This document shows, piece after piece, positions 33,820 to 43,200 of a stretch of DNA of 64,000 bases (positions are counted from its first letter, which is position 1; each line of letters opens with the position of its first letter). Below the pieces are notes generated by a model. That model was not told the DNA's origin. It ran no database searches and was given only the letters and a program-made list of their open reading frames with translations. The stretch comes from UBA1952 sp965246905. GTDB taxonomy: Bacteria; Bacteroidota; Bacteroidia; Chitinophagales; Chitinophagaceae. The DNA is taken from assembly GCA_965246905.1 (NCBI GenBank), contig CBDFFZ010000003.1, positions 1-64,000 on the forward strand. The letters are read 5' to 3'. The translations under genes and the position numbers were made by a program.

Positions 33820-34119
33820 CTGAAGCACGGATTTTAAAAGGATTAATGGATTTCGCGGATTCCCTGATATCCGTAGGGGCGTGCCCTTGTTGCCGCCCGG
33901 CGTTGTGGCTATCTTACATTACCATATCTGAATAGGGCACTGGACAGGGCGGCCACAAGGGCATGCCCCTGCGCCGGAATATTCCGCTTGGTGGGCTCAT
34001 ACACTTATCTGAATTACGGATATTCAAAGGAATGTATGGTTTACAGACGGGCGATGTAAATTTTTCCCGTCCGGGAATCAGCGGAATCCGTGCAATCCGC
34101 TTAATCCGCGATTCAGACA
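33820..34119. repeat. Composite nested inverted-repeat element
   Basis: The left end TCTGAAGCACGGATTTTAAA ... GGATTTCGCGGATTCCCTG is complementary in pattern to the right end GGGAATCAGCGGAATCCGTG ... CTTAATCCGCGATTCAGACA. Inside lie GTAGGGGCGTGCCCTTGTTG and its near complement CCACAAGGGCATGCCCCTGC (about 33871-33898 and 33945-33972). A second TCTGAATTACGGATATTC lies near 34011. This is a MITE-like composite with CGGATT tandem words at its ends; no transposase gene is present. Confidence 0.65.
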
Positions 34120-34219
34120 CCTCCCGGAAAGGCTTTTGTAAAACCGGACAAAGGATACCCGCGTCAGGGGACGCGGCACCGGGGCATGCGAAGTCAGGGG
34201 ACTTCGCACAACTGAATAA

Positions 34220-34546
34220 TCAGTCCCCCTCATCAATTTTATCCTCAACACCGTTTAATTGCTTTAGTTCATACAAGTCTGTAACAATTGATGCATCTTC
34301 TATTCTATCCAATATATTTTTTATTCTTCCTTTTTCCGCTTCTACAAAATTGAAATTCGGTTCCTCCGTCAACCAAATAAGTAAGTGTTTGATTGCATTG
34401 TTCAAGCCAGTTATTGTCTTATAGCCTATAAAAACTCCGCTCATGAAAGGATTTTCTAAAAACAGGCTAAAGAAAGCAGTATTTGACTCATTCGCACCTA
34501 CAGTTTCCTTATTAAGCATTTTATTGAAAATACTCACTAATACCAT
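34220..34546 (-). CDS. Hypothetical protein
   Basis: A 108-residue, mostly helical protein, MVLVSIFNKMLNKETVGANE at the start and an acidic end NGVEDKIDEGD. No signal peptide, membrane segment or known motif. It stands alone between the composite repeat and the helicase gene and has codon-like composition (AT-richer than its neighbours). It could be a remnant of a longer gene or of horizontally acquired DNA. Confidence 0.45.
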   Translation of the reverse strand: MVLVSIFNKMLNKETVGANESNTAFFSLFLENPFMSGVFIGYKTITGLNNAIKHLLIWLTEEPNFNFVEAEKGRIKNILDRIEDASIVTDLYELKQLNGVEDKIDEGD

Positions 34547-34776
34547 TTTCTGGGGCTTGATTCTGTAGAGCTAATATATTATTCTCTTGATATCGGCTCA
34601 GGTCGGCTACGCACGTCCTGATCTTGCCTGTATATACCTTGCAGTTTGCAGGAAAAGCTCAATAACGCCTGAAACTGATGAACGGAGCGACGCAACAAGT
34701 GCTCAATAGTACCACTTCCGCTAACCACAAAACAATTGATAACAATAATAACCAGTCCTACCCGCCCTATATTCCG

Positions 34777-34784
34777 TACTTTCG
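34777..34784 (+). promoter_or_regulatory. Probable -7 element of the DEAD-box helicase gene
   Basis: TACTTTCG, one mismatch from TAnnTTTG, 28 bases before the ATG at 34812. The rest of the 34547-34811 gap shows nothing recognisable. Confidence 0.35.
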
Positions 34785-34811
34785 CGCATTATTTAAATTT
34801 TAGTTCTTACA

Positions 34812-36581
34812 ATGATTCTTTTTTCCGACTTCTCGCTCAGGGAAGAACTGACACAAGCCGTGACAGAAATGGGGTTTGAAACCCCAACGCCAATCCAGCA
34901 AAAGACGATTCCCCTCCTCCTCTCAGAACCTGTTGATATTATTGGCCTCGCCCAAACGGGCACTGGCAAAACTGCGGCCTTCGGCCTGCCGCTACTGCAC
35001 AAGATAGACCTTAACAACAAAAATGTTCAGGCCCTCGTACTCTCGCCAACGCGTGAGCTCTGCATGCAGATCGAAGCCGAATTTAAAAAGTACGGCCAGC
35101 ACATGCGCGGCTTTAAAAGCGTAGCCGTATATGGCGGCGCACCCATCGGCGGGCAGATCCGCGAGGTAAAAGCGCACCCGCAAGTAGTAGTGGCCACACC
35201 GGGCCGCCTCATAGACCTGATAGAGCGCAAAGCCCTTAATTTAGAAAACGTTGAGTATGTAGTGCTCGATGAAGCGGATGAGATGCTGAACATGGGCTTC
35301 CGCGAAGACATCGAGCTTATCCTTAAAAGCACGCCGAAGCGGGAGCATACCTGGCTTTTCTCGGCAACTATGAGCAATGAGGTGCGCGGCATCGCCAAAC
35401 GCTTCATGAAAGAGTGGAAAGAGATCAGCGTATCTGTCGCCAATACTTCTAATGAGAATATCGACCACCAGTATTATGTAACCAACCGCCATACCCGCTT
35501 TGAAACACTCCAACGTCTGCTGGATTTCACGCCCGGCATTTACGGCATCATTTTCACACGCACGCGCCAGGATTGCCAGGATATTTCCGAGAAACTGATG
35601 CGCCAGGGCTATCATGTAAGTCCACTGCACGGTGATATGGACCAGAAGGCGCGTACCAAGGTGCTCGACCGTTTCAAGCACAAGCAACTACAGGCAATCG
35701 TAGCTACAGACGTTGCTGCGCGCGGTATCGATGTAAATGACATTACCCACGTAATCAACTACGAGCTACCCGACGACCAGGAAGTATATACGCACCGCAG
35801 CGGCCGTACGGCACGCGCCGGCAAGAGCGGTATCTGCATGAGCATCGTTACACCGAAAGAAATCTCTACGATCCGAAGCATTGAGCGGATGATCAAATCC
35901 AAGTTCCACAAATCCGATATTCCGGATGGCGCGGAAGTAGTGCGCAAGCGCCTCTTCTTCCAGTTGGATGCCATTGCTAACGCTGAGCCGCAGGATAACT
36001 TCGGTGAAGCCTACCAGGCCATGATCCATGAGCGCTTTGAGGATATGGATAAAGATGAGCTGATACGCCGCCTTATCTGGCTGCAGCTTAAAGATACCAT
36101 TGCAGCCTATGAAGGATCGGAAGACCTGAATGCCGGCTTTGAGCAAAAAACATCGGCAAAGGCTACCGGCAATACCGCGCGCCTTTTCATTAATCTCGGT
36201 GCAAAGGATGGATTGACGACCCAGAAGCTCGTTCAGTTTATCACAGAAAGCACTGATATGGAGGCCAACACCATTGAGCGTGTAACGGTGCGCGATCTAA
36301 GCTCTTTCTTTAATGTACCGCGCAGCGCAGCAGAATTTATCCTCGAAACAATGCCTTCCAAGAAGTTCAAGGGCAGGAAAGTAAAGGTGGATGAAGCAGA
36401 GCAGCGGCAGGGTGGTGGCAGCTATTCCGGCGATGGCGGAGGAGCTTCAAAGCCTTACAGCGGCGGCAGCTCCAACCGCTCTTATGGCACCGGAAACGGC
36501 AGCCGGAGCAGCTATGGCGGCGGCGACCGTGATAGTAAGCCACGCTATGCGAAGGGGGGCTCAAAGCCTTTTAACAAGTAG
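34812..36581 (+). CDS. DEAD-box ATP-dependent RNA helicase (DeaD/CsdA-like)
   Basis: A 589-residue RNA helicase. Motifs in order: Q motif FETPTPIQQKT (22-32), motif I AQTGTGKT (47-54), PTRELCMQ, GG and TPGR (Ia/Ib), DEADEM (II), SATM (III), then IIFTRTRQDC, ATDVAARGID and HRSGRTARAG (IV-VI). A DbpA-type RNA-binding domain follows (about 455-530; RLFINLGAKDGLTTQKLVQF), and the last 50 residues are Gly/Ser/Arg-rich. This combination is that of DeaD/CsdA, used in ribosome assembly and mRNA unwinding at low temperature. Confidence 0.95.
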   Translation: MILFSDFSLREELTQAVTEMGFETPTPIQQKTIPLLLSEPVDIIGLAQTGTGKTAAFGLPLLHKIDLNNKNVQALVLSPTRELCMQIEAEFKKYGQHMRGFKSVAVYGGAPIGGQIREVKAHPQVVVATPGRLIDLIERKALNLENVEYVVLDEADEMLNMGFREDIELILKSTPKREHTWLFSATMSNEVRGIAKRFMKEWKEISVSVANTSNENIDHQYYVTNRHTRFETLQRLLDFTPGIYGIIFTRTRQDCQDISEKLMRQGYHVSPLHGDMDQKARTKVLDRFKHKQLQAIVATDVAARGIDVNDITHVINYELPDDQEVYTHRSGRTARAGKSGICMSIVTPKEISTIRSIERMIKSKFHKSDIPDGAEVVRKRLFFQLDAIANAEPQDNFGEAYQAMIHERFEDMDKDELIRRLIWLQLKDTIAAYEGSEDLNAGFEQKTSAKATGNTARLFINLGAKDGLTTQKLVQFITESTDMEANTIERVTVRDLSSFFNVPRSAAEFILETMPSKKFKGRKVKVDEAEQRQGGGSYSGDGGGASKPYSGGSSNRSYGTGNGSRSSYGGGDRDSKPRYAKGGSKPFNK

Positions 36582-36618
36582 GAAGCGTTGCTTAGGAGGT
36601 ATTCTTACCTCAAAACAG

Positions 36619-36626
36619 TACATTTG
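36619..36626 (+). promoter_or_regulatory. -7 promoter element TACATTTG of the RlpA-like gene
   Basis: Perfect TAnnTTTG, 24 bases before the ATG at 36651, in the 69-base gap after the helicase stop. Confidence 0.5.
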
Positions 36627-36650
36627 CACTTCACCAAACGGTAGTTGAGT

Positions 36651-37088
36651 ATGAGGCTGATAATGACGGTAGCGATTCTTATGGGTTCTGTTTTTGCTGT
36701 GAATGCGCAGAGTGTCATCTCTAAGATGATAGAAGGAAGTAAAGGAGTTGCATCGTATTATCATTCAAAGTTCAATGGCCGCAAAACTGCTACCGGCGAA
36801 ACTTTTCAGAGTACAAACTATACAGCTGCAAGCAATAACCTGAAGCTGGGTACTTTCATTAAGGTTACTAACCTGCGCAATGGCATGGTGGTTTATGTAA
36901 AAGTAAATGACCGTATGGCAGCAGGCAATAAGCGGGTAGTTGATCTTACAGAATCGGCAGCAGAGGCGCTTCATTTCAAGGCTCAGGGCACAACACAGGT
37001 TTCTGTGGAAGTTGTTGCAGATGCAGAAGGCCGGAATGCGATTCTTGCGCAGCGCGAGGTTGACGGTGGCACCAGGAATACGCTATAA
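36651..37088 (+). CDS. RlpA-like double-psi beta-barrel protein
   Basis: A 145-residue exported protein. Signal peptide MRLIMTVAILMGSVFAVNAQ. The double-psi barrel is recognisable from GVASYYHSKFNGRKTATGET (about 33-52), then LKLGTFIKVTNLRNGMVVYV and VNDRMAAGNKRVVDLTESAA, with the conserved Asp of the RlpA/expansin fold. RlpA proteins are septal lytic transglycosylases cutting denuded glycan strands; no SPOR domain is present here, so targeting may differ. The ATG at 36651 is preferred over an in-frame TTG two codons earlier. Confidence 0.87.
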   Translation: MRLIMTVAILMGSVFAVNAQSVISKMIEGSKGVASYYHSKFNGRKTATGETFQSTNYTAASNNLKLGTFIKVTNLRNGMVVYVKVNDRMAAGNKRVVDLTESAAEALHFKAQGTTQVSVEVVADAEGRNAILAQREVDGGTRNTL

Positions 37089-37109
37089 TATAGCTTACTA
37101 ATTATTTTT

Positions 37110-37146
37110 TTAAAGGATCCATACCCAACCGGTGTGGATCTTTTGT
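37110..37146. terminator. Hairpin after the RlpA-like gene
   Basis: AAAGGATCCATACC pairs imperfectly with GGTGTGGATCTTTTG around CAACC, followed by TTTTT. Confidence 0.6.
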
Positions 37147-37161
37147 TTTTACAACTCTTCA

Positions 37162-37566
37162 ATGGATCAGAACTGCTTTATTCATCCCGCTATTTATGTA
37201 GGCACCACGGAGCGCAAAGGCCGCGGCCTGTTTACTTCCCAGGCCCTGGCTACCGATATAGTAATAGAAAATTCGCCGGTGCTGGTGATGGATGAGGAAG
37301 CGAGAATTCATCTTGATAAAACCTTGCTGCACGACTATATTTTCGAATGGCAACCCAATGGAAAAATGCTTTGCTGCATGGCAATGGGATATTTGCCGCT
37401 CTATAACCATTCTTATGCAAGTAATTGTGAATATTATATGGATTATGACCTGCAAACAATGTGTATAAAAACAGTTCGGGAAATTGAGGAAGGCGAAGAG
37501 TTGAGTATTAACTATAACGGCGACTGGGATGACGAAAAGTTAGTATGGTTTGAATCGGTTAATTAA
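37162..37566 (+). CDS. SET-domain protein
   Basis: A 134-residue minimal SET-domain protein, starting MDQNCFIHPAIYVGTTERKG. The fold's landmarks are present: KGRGLFTSQALATD (about 19-32), LYNHSYASNCEY (about 85-96, the NHS-x-x-x-NC cofactor-binding motif), and IEEGEELSINYNGDW (about 112-126, with the catalytic-site Tyr). SET proteins are protein lysine methyltransferases; bacterial free-living members exist but targets are rarely known. No zinc-binding post-SET cysteines are seen. The open frame's earlier GTG start is unlikely. Confidence 0.88.
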   Translation: MDQNCFIHPAIYVGTTERKGRGLFTSQALATDIVIENSPVLVMDEEARIHLDKTLLHDYIFEWQPNGKMLCCMAMGYLPLYNHSYASNCEYYMDYDLQTMCIKTVREIEEGEELSINYNGDWDDEKLVWFESVN

Positions 37567-37767
37567 TGAGCAAACCATGCAAATTGATATATGCGTAGCG
37601 TTTTTTCTACAAATCACCGTTAATTATTCGCCTATTACATAGTAAAATCATAACCAATTAAAAAATATTAAATCCCAAATGAATATTGATACGTAATTTA
37701 GCAGTCAATTCTTTAAAGGCATTAACCAACGCTTTAAAATTTCTGTTAACCAATTACCATATCAATT
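37567..37767. other. AT-rich leader of the choice-of-anchor A gene
   Basis: About 200 AT-rich bases before the ATG at 37768. TAATTTAG near 37695 is a weak -7-like sequence. No hairpin or ORF is recognised. Confidence 0.35.
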
Positions 37768-39366
37768 ATGATCAAACGCTACATTTCCATCGTCTTGCTA
37801 CTGGCATCAGCCTATGCAAATGCACAAACAAGTACGAATCCGTTATTTTATGCCCGCGGGTATAACGTTTTCACTAAAACCGGCCTTACGCTTACAAGCG
37901 GCGACCTTCAGGGGCCAGTTGCAACTGGCGGCGACCTTACACTGAATGGCGCAACTGCCGTAGCCCAGCAAACATCCGGCAGTTATCCTAACAGCCTGAA
38001 CGATCCTAACAACTACGGGATAATCATCGGCGGAAAAATCATTTACACCTCCGGCAACGTGAGCTATCTGAAATTCGGCAACCTGCGTATCGGCAATACT
38101 ACCGGCACCAACCTGTATGCAACTGATAACAATAATAATGCACTAAGGCTCCGCGCAACTCACGGCGCCTTTGACGCATCACCGCGGATAGAGCTTTTGG
38201 AAAACTACCAGACAACCGCAAGTGCGACAACCGCAAGCGGCATTGATTTTACAGCGGCATTTAATCAATTGGAATATAATTCCAGGATTATCGACAGCTT
38301 CCGTAATCAAGGCACCTGCGGAAATTTCAACTATATTACGATTCCTTCGGGCTCAAATCCGCAGATTACCCTTCAGAATAATAAGATCAACTACATTAAC
38401 CTTACGCTTGCACAACTCACCAACCTCACCAGCCAGGGTTCTATAACTTTTCTTAACCAGCCAACTTCAACCCGTATCCTGATATTCAATATAACAGGAA
38501 CCGGCAGCTACAATTGGACTAATGCAAACCTTAACCTCGATGAAAATAATGCAGGTCCGTATGTACTCTACAATTTCGCTAATGTAACTGCCCTTAACTT
38601 TACGGGTGGCCCTTCCATTACCGGAACTGTATTTGCGCCAAAAGCGGATATTTCGAAAACAGGCTCTAATAATAATAACGGGCAGATCGTTGGTAAAACT
38701 GTAGTACTTGCTTATGGCGAAGTACACTATTTCCCGTTCCAGGGTCTGATTCCTATCTGCGATAACCTGCCGACCGTGCAAATCAATACTTACCCCACCA
38801 GCGGCCTGAATCCGCTTGCACTGCGTGGCATCAAGCTTACAGCCGCTACCGCCAGCAATGGTGCAGTGCTAAGCTGGCAGGTTTCCGGCATTGAGGAAAA
38901 TGTAGTGTATGCTGTTGAGCGCAGCAATGATGGAAATAACTTTAAAAGCATCTATTCAATGCCGGCTTCGGGCAATGAACTTGGCGCACAAAATTATCAG
39001 TTTACAGATGCACAGGCTACAGGTGGCATTAGTTACTATCGAATAGTGGCAACCGGCCTCGATGGTCGTACTGTTTTATCAAACACAGCTACCTTACGAA
39101 ATACAGAAACGCATACTTTAGCCACAGCATCGCCGGTGCCATTCCGGGATGTGCTTACCGTGCAGATTGATAATACTGCAGGAAGCGGCGTCGTTAGTAT
39201 CTCGCTTTCGGATATGACGGGCAGGATCATCAGCCAAAAGGACGCTACGGCAGGCGCTGCAATTTCTTTTGATAATCTTGCCGGCCTCAGTTCCGGTATA
39301 TATCTTGTGCGTATAGCAGACGCAGGCGGACGCCAGCTGATGATGCAGAAAGTGATTAAAGACTAA
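37768..39366 (+). CDS. Choice-of-anchor A family protein with T9SS sorting domain
   Basis: A 532-residue secreted protein. Signal peptide MIKRYISIVLLLASAYANAQ. The choice-of-anchor A domain spans about 22-330: ARGYNVFTKTGLTLTSGDLQ, GPVATGGDLTLNG and ITGTVFAPKADISKTGSNN are its usual landmarks; such domains occur in extracellular collagen-binding-like proteins with varied C-terminal anchors. An Fn3-like linker (about 345-440) precedes a type A sorting domain (ASPVPFRDVLTVQID to LMMQKVIKD), so this copy is exported by T9SS. A clear terminator follows. Function on the surface is unknown. Confidence 0.88.
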   Translation: MIKRYISIVLLLASAYANAQTSTNPLFYARGYNVFTKTGLTLTSGDLQGPVATGGDLTLNGATAVAQQTSGSYPNSLNDPNNYGIIIGGKIIYTSGNVSYLKFGNLRIGNTTGTNLYATDNNNNALRLRATHGAFDASPRIELLENYQTTASATTASGIDFTAAFNQLEYNSRIIDSFRNQGTCGNFNYITIPSGSNPQITLQNNKINYINLTLAQLTNLTSQGSITFLNQPTSTRILIFNITGTGSYNWTNANLNLDENNAGPYVLYNFANVTALNFTGGPSITGTVFAPKADISKTGSNNNNGQIVGKTVVLAYGEVHYFPFQGLIPICDNLPTVQINTYPTSGLNPLALRGIKLTAATASNGAVLSWQVSGIEENVVYAVERSNDGNNFKSIYSMPASGNELGAQNYQFTDAQATGGISYYRIVATGLDGRTVLSNTATLRNTETHTLATASPVPFRDVLTVQIDNTAGSGVVSISLSDMTGRIISQKDATAGAAISFDNLAGLSSGIYLVRIADAGGRQLMMQKVIKD

Positions 39367-39395
39367 GCGCTGAAATTTTAATATCAAAGCTTCAT

Positions 39396-39426
39396 AAAAA
39401 AGCCCGGCAATTTTGCCGGGCTTTTT
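39396..39426 (+). terminator. Intrinsic terminator
   Basis: AAAAAAGCCCGGCAA and TTGCCGGGCTTTTT around TT, 30 bases after the choice-of-anchor A stop. Confidence 0.85.
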
Positions 39427-39598
39427 AATGAAAGAGCAGAATCTATAATCTTCTTTCGAAATCAATGCATAAGACTATGCGCTCGATAAAACGCCCTGTT
39501 ATATAGCCGGCCTTTCCTGCGAAGCATCCTACCTTTATTATTAGCAGTGAAAATCGCGCGGATTGCTTTAATTTTAGGCTGTTTACTCTTTCCTTATT

Positions 39599-40171
39599 AT
39601 GATCATAGCAACATTGCCTTTTAATGAAAAAGAAAGACTGAGCGTAGTAAAAAGCTATGATATTCTCGATTCCCTGCCGGAGCAGGATTACGATGATCTT
39701 ACCAGCCTTGCCTCAGAAATTTGCCAGACCCCTATTTCGCTCATCAGCCTGATAGATGACCAGCGGCAATGGTTTAAATCCAGCCATGGTATTGAAGTAT
39801 ATGAAACACCGCGTGATTCCGCTTTTTGCTCCCATACTATTCTGAACCCTAAAGAAGTGCTCATGGTGCCCGATCTGCGGGAGGATGAGCGCTTTGCCCG
39901 CAACCCGTTTGTAACCGGTGATCCTGCAGCAGTATTTTATGCGGGCGTTCCTTTAGTGAATGAAGATGGCTACCCGCTCGGCTCGCTGTGCGTGATAGAT
40001 ATGGAAGCCAAGAAGCTATCACCAAAGCAGCTTGCAGCGCTGAAGATAATTGCAAAGCAGGTAGTCAATCTCCTTGACCTCCGAAGGAAAAATAAATCCC
40101 TCGAGACGCTGAAGCGATTGCTGGAAGAGCGCAATACGGAATTGGAAGCGCTGGTTAAGCATAAAGATTAA
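39599..40171 (+). CDS. GAF-domain sensor protein
   Basis: A 190-residue cytoplasmic protein consisting of one GAF domain (about 22-160): LTSLASEICQTPISLISLID, WFKSSHGIEVYETPRDSAFC, VPDLREDERFARNPFV and YAGVPLVNEDGYPLGSLCVI. The C-terminus (about 155-190) is a coiled coil that usually connects to a histidine kinase or cyclase output, but the protein stops there. It may be a stand-alone ligand or redox sensor. It is monocistronic, 70 bases before the beta-helix gene's start region. Confidence 0.88.
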   Translation: MIIATLPFNEKERLSVVKSYDILDSLPEQDYDDLTSLASEICQTPISLISLIDDQRQWFKSSHGIEVYETPRDSAFCSHTILNPKEVLMVPDLREDERFARNPFVTGDPAAVFYAGVPLVNEDGYPLGSLCVIDMEAKKLSPKQLAALKIIAKQVVNLLDLRRKNKSLETLKRLLEERNTELEALVKHKD

Positions 40172-40193
40172 TAATAAAACATTGTATTAAAGA

Positions 40194-40222
40194 TTTTGGT
40201 TTCTGATTTTGCATTATTTTTG
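40194..40222 (+). promoter_or_regulatory. Promoter of the 1390-aa beta-helix protein gene
   Basis: TTTTG (40194-40198) at a -33-like place and a perfect -7 box TATTTTTG (40215-40222), 16 bases apart. The ATG at 40242 is 19 bases after the box. Confidence 0.5.
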
Positions 40223-40241
40223 TTTTTATTAAAGTGATTGT

Positions 40242-43200
40242 ATGAAAAGAATTTTTCTTATTGCGTTGTTATGCATTCTGGGCTTTAACGCTCAAAGCCA
40301 AACTACCTTATATGTTGACAGTAGCGTTGTCGTAAGCGGTAATGGAAGTGCATGGTCCAGTGCCTATAAAACATTGAATGAAGCTTTGGTACTTGCAAAT
40401 GCAACGGGCACAGCTACAAAGTTCACTATCAATATTGCCAAGGGTACTTATTATCCTACCGGTGCGCAGAGCAGCACCAACCGGGATAGCTCTTTTCATA
40501 TAAAGCGCGGAGGCATAAAGCTATTTGGAGGCTATCCTACCGGCGGTGGCACAAGGAATGTAACGGCTAATCCTACTTTGCTGAGCGGGGATATTGGTGC
40601 AGTATCAGACAACTCGGATAACAGTTATCATGTTGTGATAGTAACGGATATTGCGGCTAACGCGGACAGTACGCTGGTAGATGGCCTGAGCATTGTTGCA
40701 GGGAATGCAACCGGCACAGGTACCAAAACTTATAGCACCAGCCACGCCATTGCCCGGAATGCAGGCGGCGGGTTTTATCTCGTCACCATCCGCCCTACCA
40801 GTGGAACTAATGTTTCTTACTACGGCAATCAGGATAGGTTTATTGTTAATAACTGCAATATATCAGGCAATAAAGCAGTAAAGGGTGGAGGTGTTTACGA
40901 TTCACTGGCTTACATGACTTTTTCGAACACAACGATTGCCAATGATACGGCAACGACCGGTGGTGCAGTTTATAGCTACCAAAGCAGCCCTTACATATAT
41001 TACTGCAATATAACGGGCAATGTTGCTACAGATGGCGGCGGCCTCTATAATTACAGGGCCGGTACGCCTTTCAGGTCCGGTAATCAGCCACAAGTAGTTT
41101 ACTGTACACTTGACGGAAATATGGCAAGCAGTACAAATGGCAAGGGCGGCGCCATCTATAATGATGTAACACAGGCAGCGGATATCCTTATTAGCTCCTG
41201 CATATTTACTAACAATCGAGCAAGGCTTGGCGGCGGCGTTTATACTACCAACTATGATATAGGAGGTCCTACCGTAACATCCAGTACTTTTACGGGAAAC
41301 AGAGCGGATAGTGCAGGCGGGGGCATATTCGCTTATTTTGCCCTCAGTCCGTCTATCATCTCGGATGACACTTTTCGAAACAATTCGGCGGATAAGGCCG
41401 GTGGAGGAATATATTTTTGGAGTGATATCTTATCGAGCCCTCAGGCTGCCACGGTGACACGATGTGTTTTTACGGGTGATACGGCAGCAACCGGCGGTGG
41501 TTTGTATACCAAAAGCTGGTGCTTATTAAGCCAGAGCAGCTTTCTTGGCAATGTAGCCAACAATGGCGGCGGATTGTATAATAATGCATCCGGAGAAGTG
41601 CGTAACCTTATATTCAGAGGAAATATAGCTTTAAGCAACGGCGGCGGCCTTTACAATAATGGTACCGGGTATGAGTATAAAAGCGCCCTTTTTTCCGGCA
41701 ATAAAGCGGTTCGTGGCGGGGCTGTTTACGATACGCTGGCTTACGCCAGTTTCACCAACTGCACCCTTGCCGGCGATACAGCTGCTCTTGGTAATGGGAT
41801 TTACCACGCTAACAATACTGCAACATTCCTGAATAGCATTATTTGGGAAGGCGCAACAGCCGATGGCATCTATAAGAAAGCCGGTACCAACGTTGCCATT
41901 ACCTATAGTAATGTACAGGGTGGCTATACGGGTACGGGCAATCTTTCCACAGATCCACAGTTCCTTAGCCTCTTAGCAGCTACGTATGCACCTACTACTT
42001 CAGGTGATTACCAGGTTTCGGGCTGCAGCCCGGTTATCAACTCCGGCCTTAATTCCGGCTCTTATACTAACCTTACAGATGTTGCAGGCCGGCGACGCCT
42101 TATCGCGACCACCGTGGATCGCGGCGCTTATGAATATCAGGATACCGTACTGGCCACTTCTACCGCTATTTGCGTAGGCACTACCACACAGCTTAGCAAT
42201 GCCAACAGCGGCGGCACCTGGACGAGCAGCAATACCAATATCGCTAGCGTGAGCAATACCGGACTTGTGACAGGCATTGCAGGCGGCACAGTAACCATCA
42301 CCTACACCTATAATATCAGCCCGTGCGGCACTGCCACAGGCGGCCAGCGGGAAATTACAGTTCTTGCCCCGCAGACACTGCCGGCCATCACCGGCAACAG
42401 CTTCCTGTGCGAAAATGGCACTACGACTATGGCCATTGCCACAAGCGGAGGTACCTGGAGCAGCAGTGACCCGACTGTGGCTACCATAAACAGCGCGGCC
42501 TATGTAACCGCGCTGAAAGCAGGCGATACCTATATCACGTACACTTACGTTACCAGCTACGGCTGTACATCAATAGTCACTAAGCTCCTTACGGTAAAAG
42601 CCAACCCTGTTGTGCCGCCAACTACTGGAAATACCACACTTTGCACCCAATCAACTACTTTATTATCGAATACACAAAGCGGCGGCGTCTGGAACAGCAG
42701 CAATACAAGCATTGCTACAGTGAGCTCCGGTGGCCTTGTTACTGCTACATCGTATGCAACCGGAACCATTAATATTACCTATACAGTCACCAGTAATGGC
42801 TGTACTACTACCGATACGCATCCGATAACCGTAAATGCCAGCCCGGGCGTGAGCAATACCACAGCCCCGTCCTATCCTGTCGTTTTATGCCAGGATGAAA
42901 CCGTTACGCTGAGTAATGCTACTGCAGGCGGAGCATGGAGCAGCAAGAACCCGAGTGTAGCATCGGTCGATGCGGCTGGTCTTGTTACCGGTTTAGGCGG
43001 CGGCACTTCTCTTATATCATATACCTACACGGCAAGTAATGGCTGTAGTAGTTCCAAAGGTGTGTCCGTCGCGATAAACCGGAAACAGGTGCCTTCCGTT
43101 TCCATTGCAGTACTGCCGGCAACCACAGTCTGCGCCGGCACCTGGGTAAAGTTTGTAGCATTCCCGATAGACGGCGGCGGCAACCCGGCTTACCGCTGGT

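Noticed and set aside
33820..34119. Insertion sequence
   Set aside because: No transposase frame is present; only nested inverted repeats.
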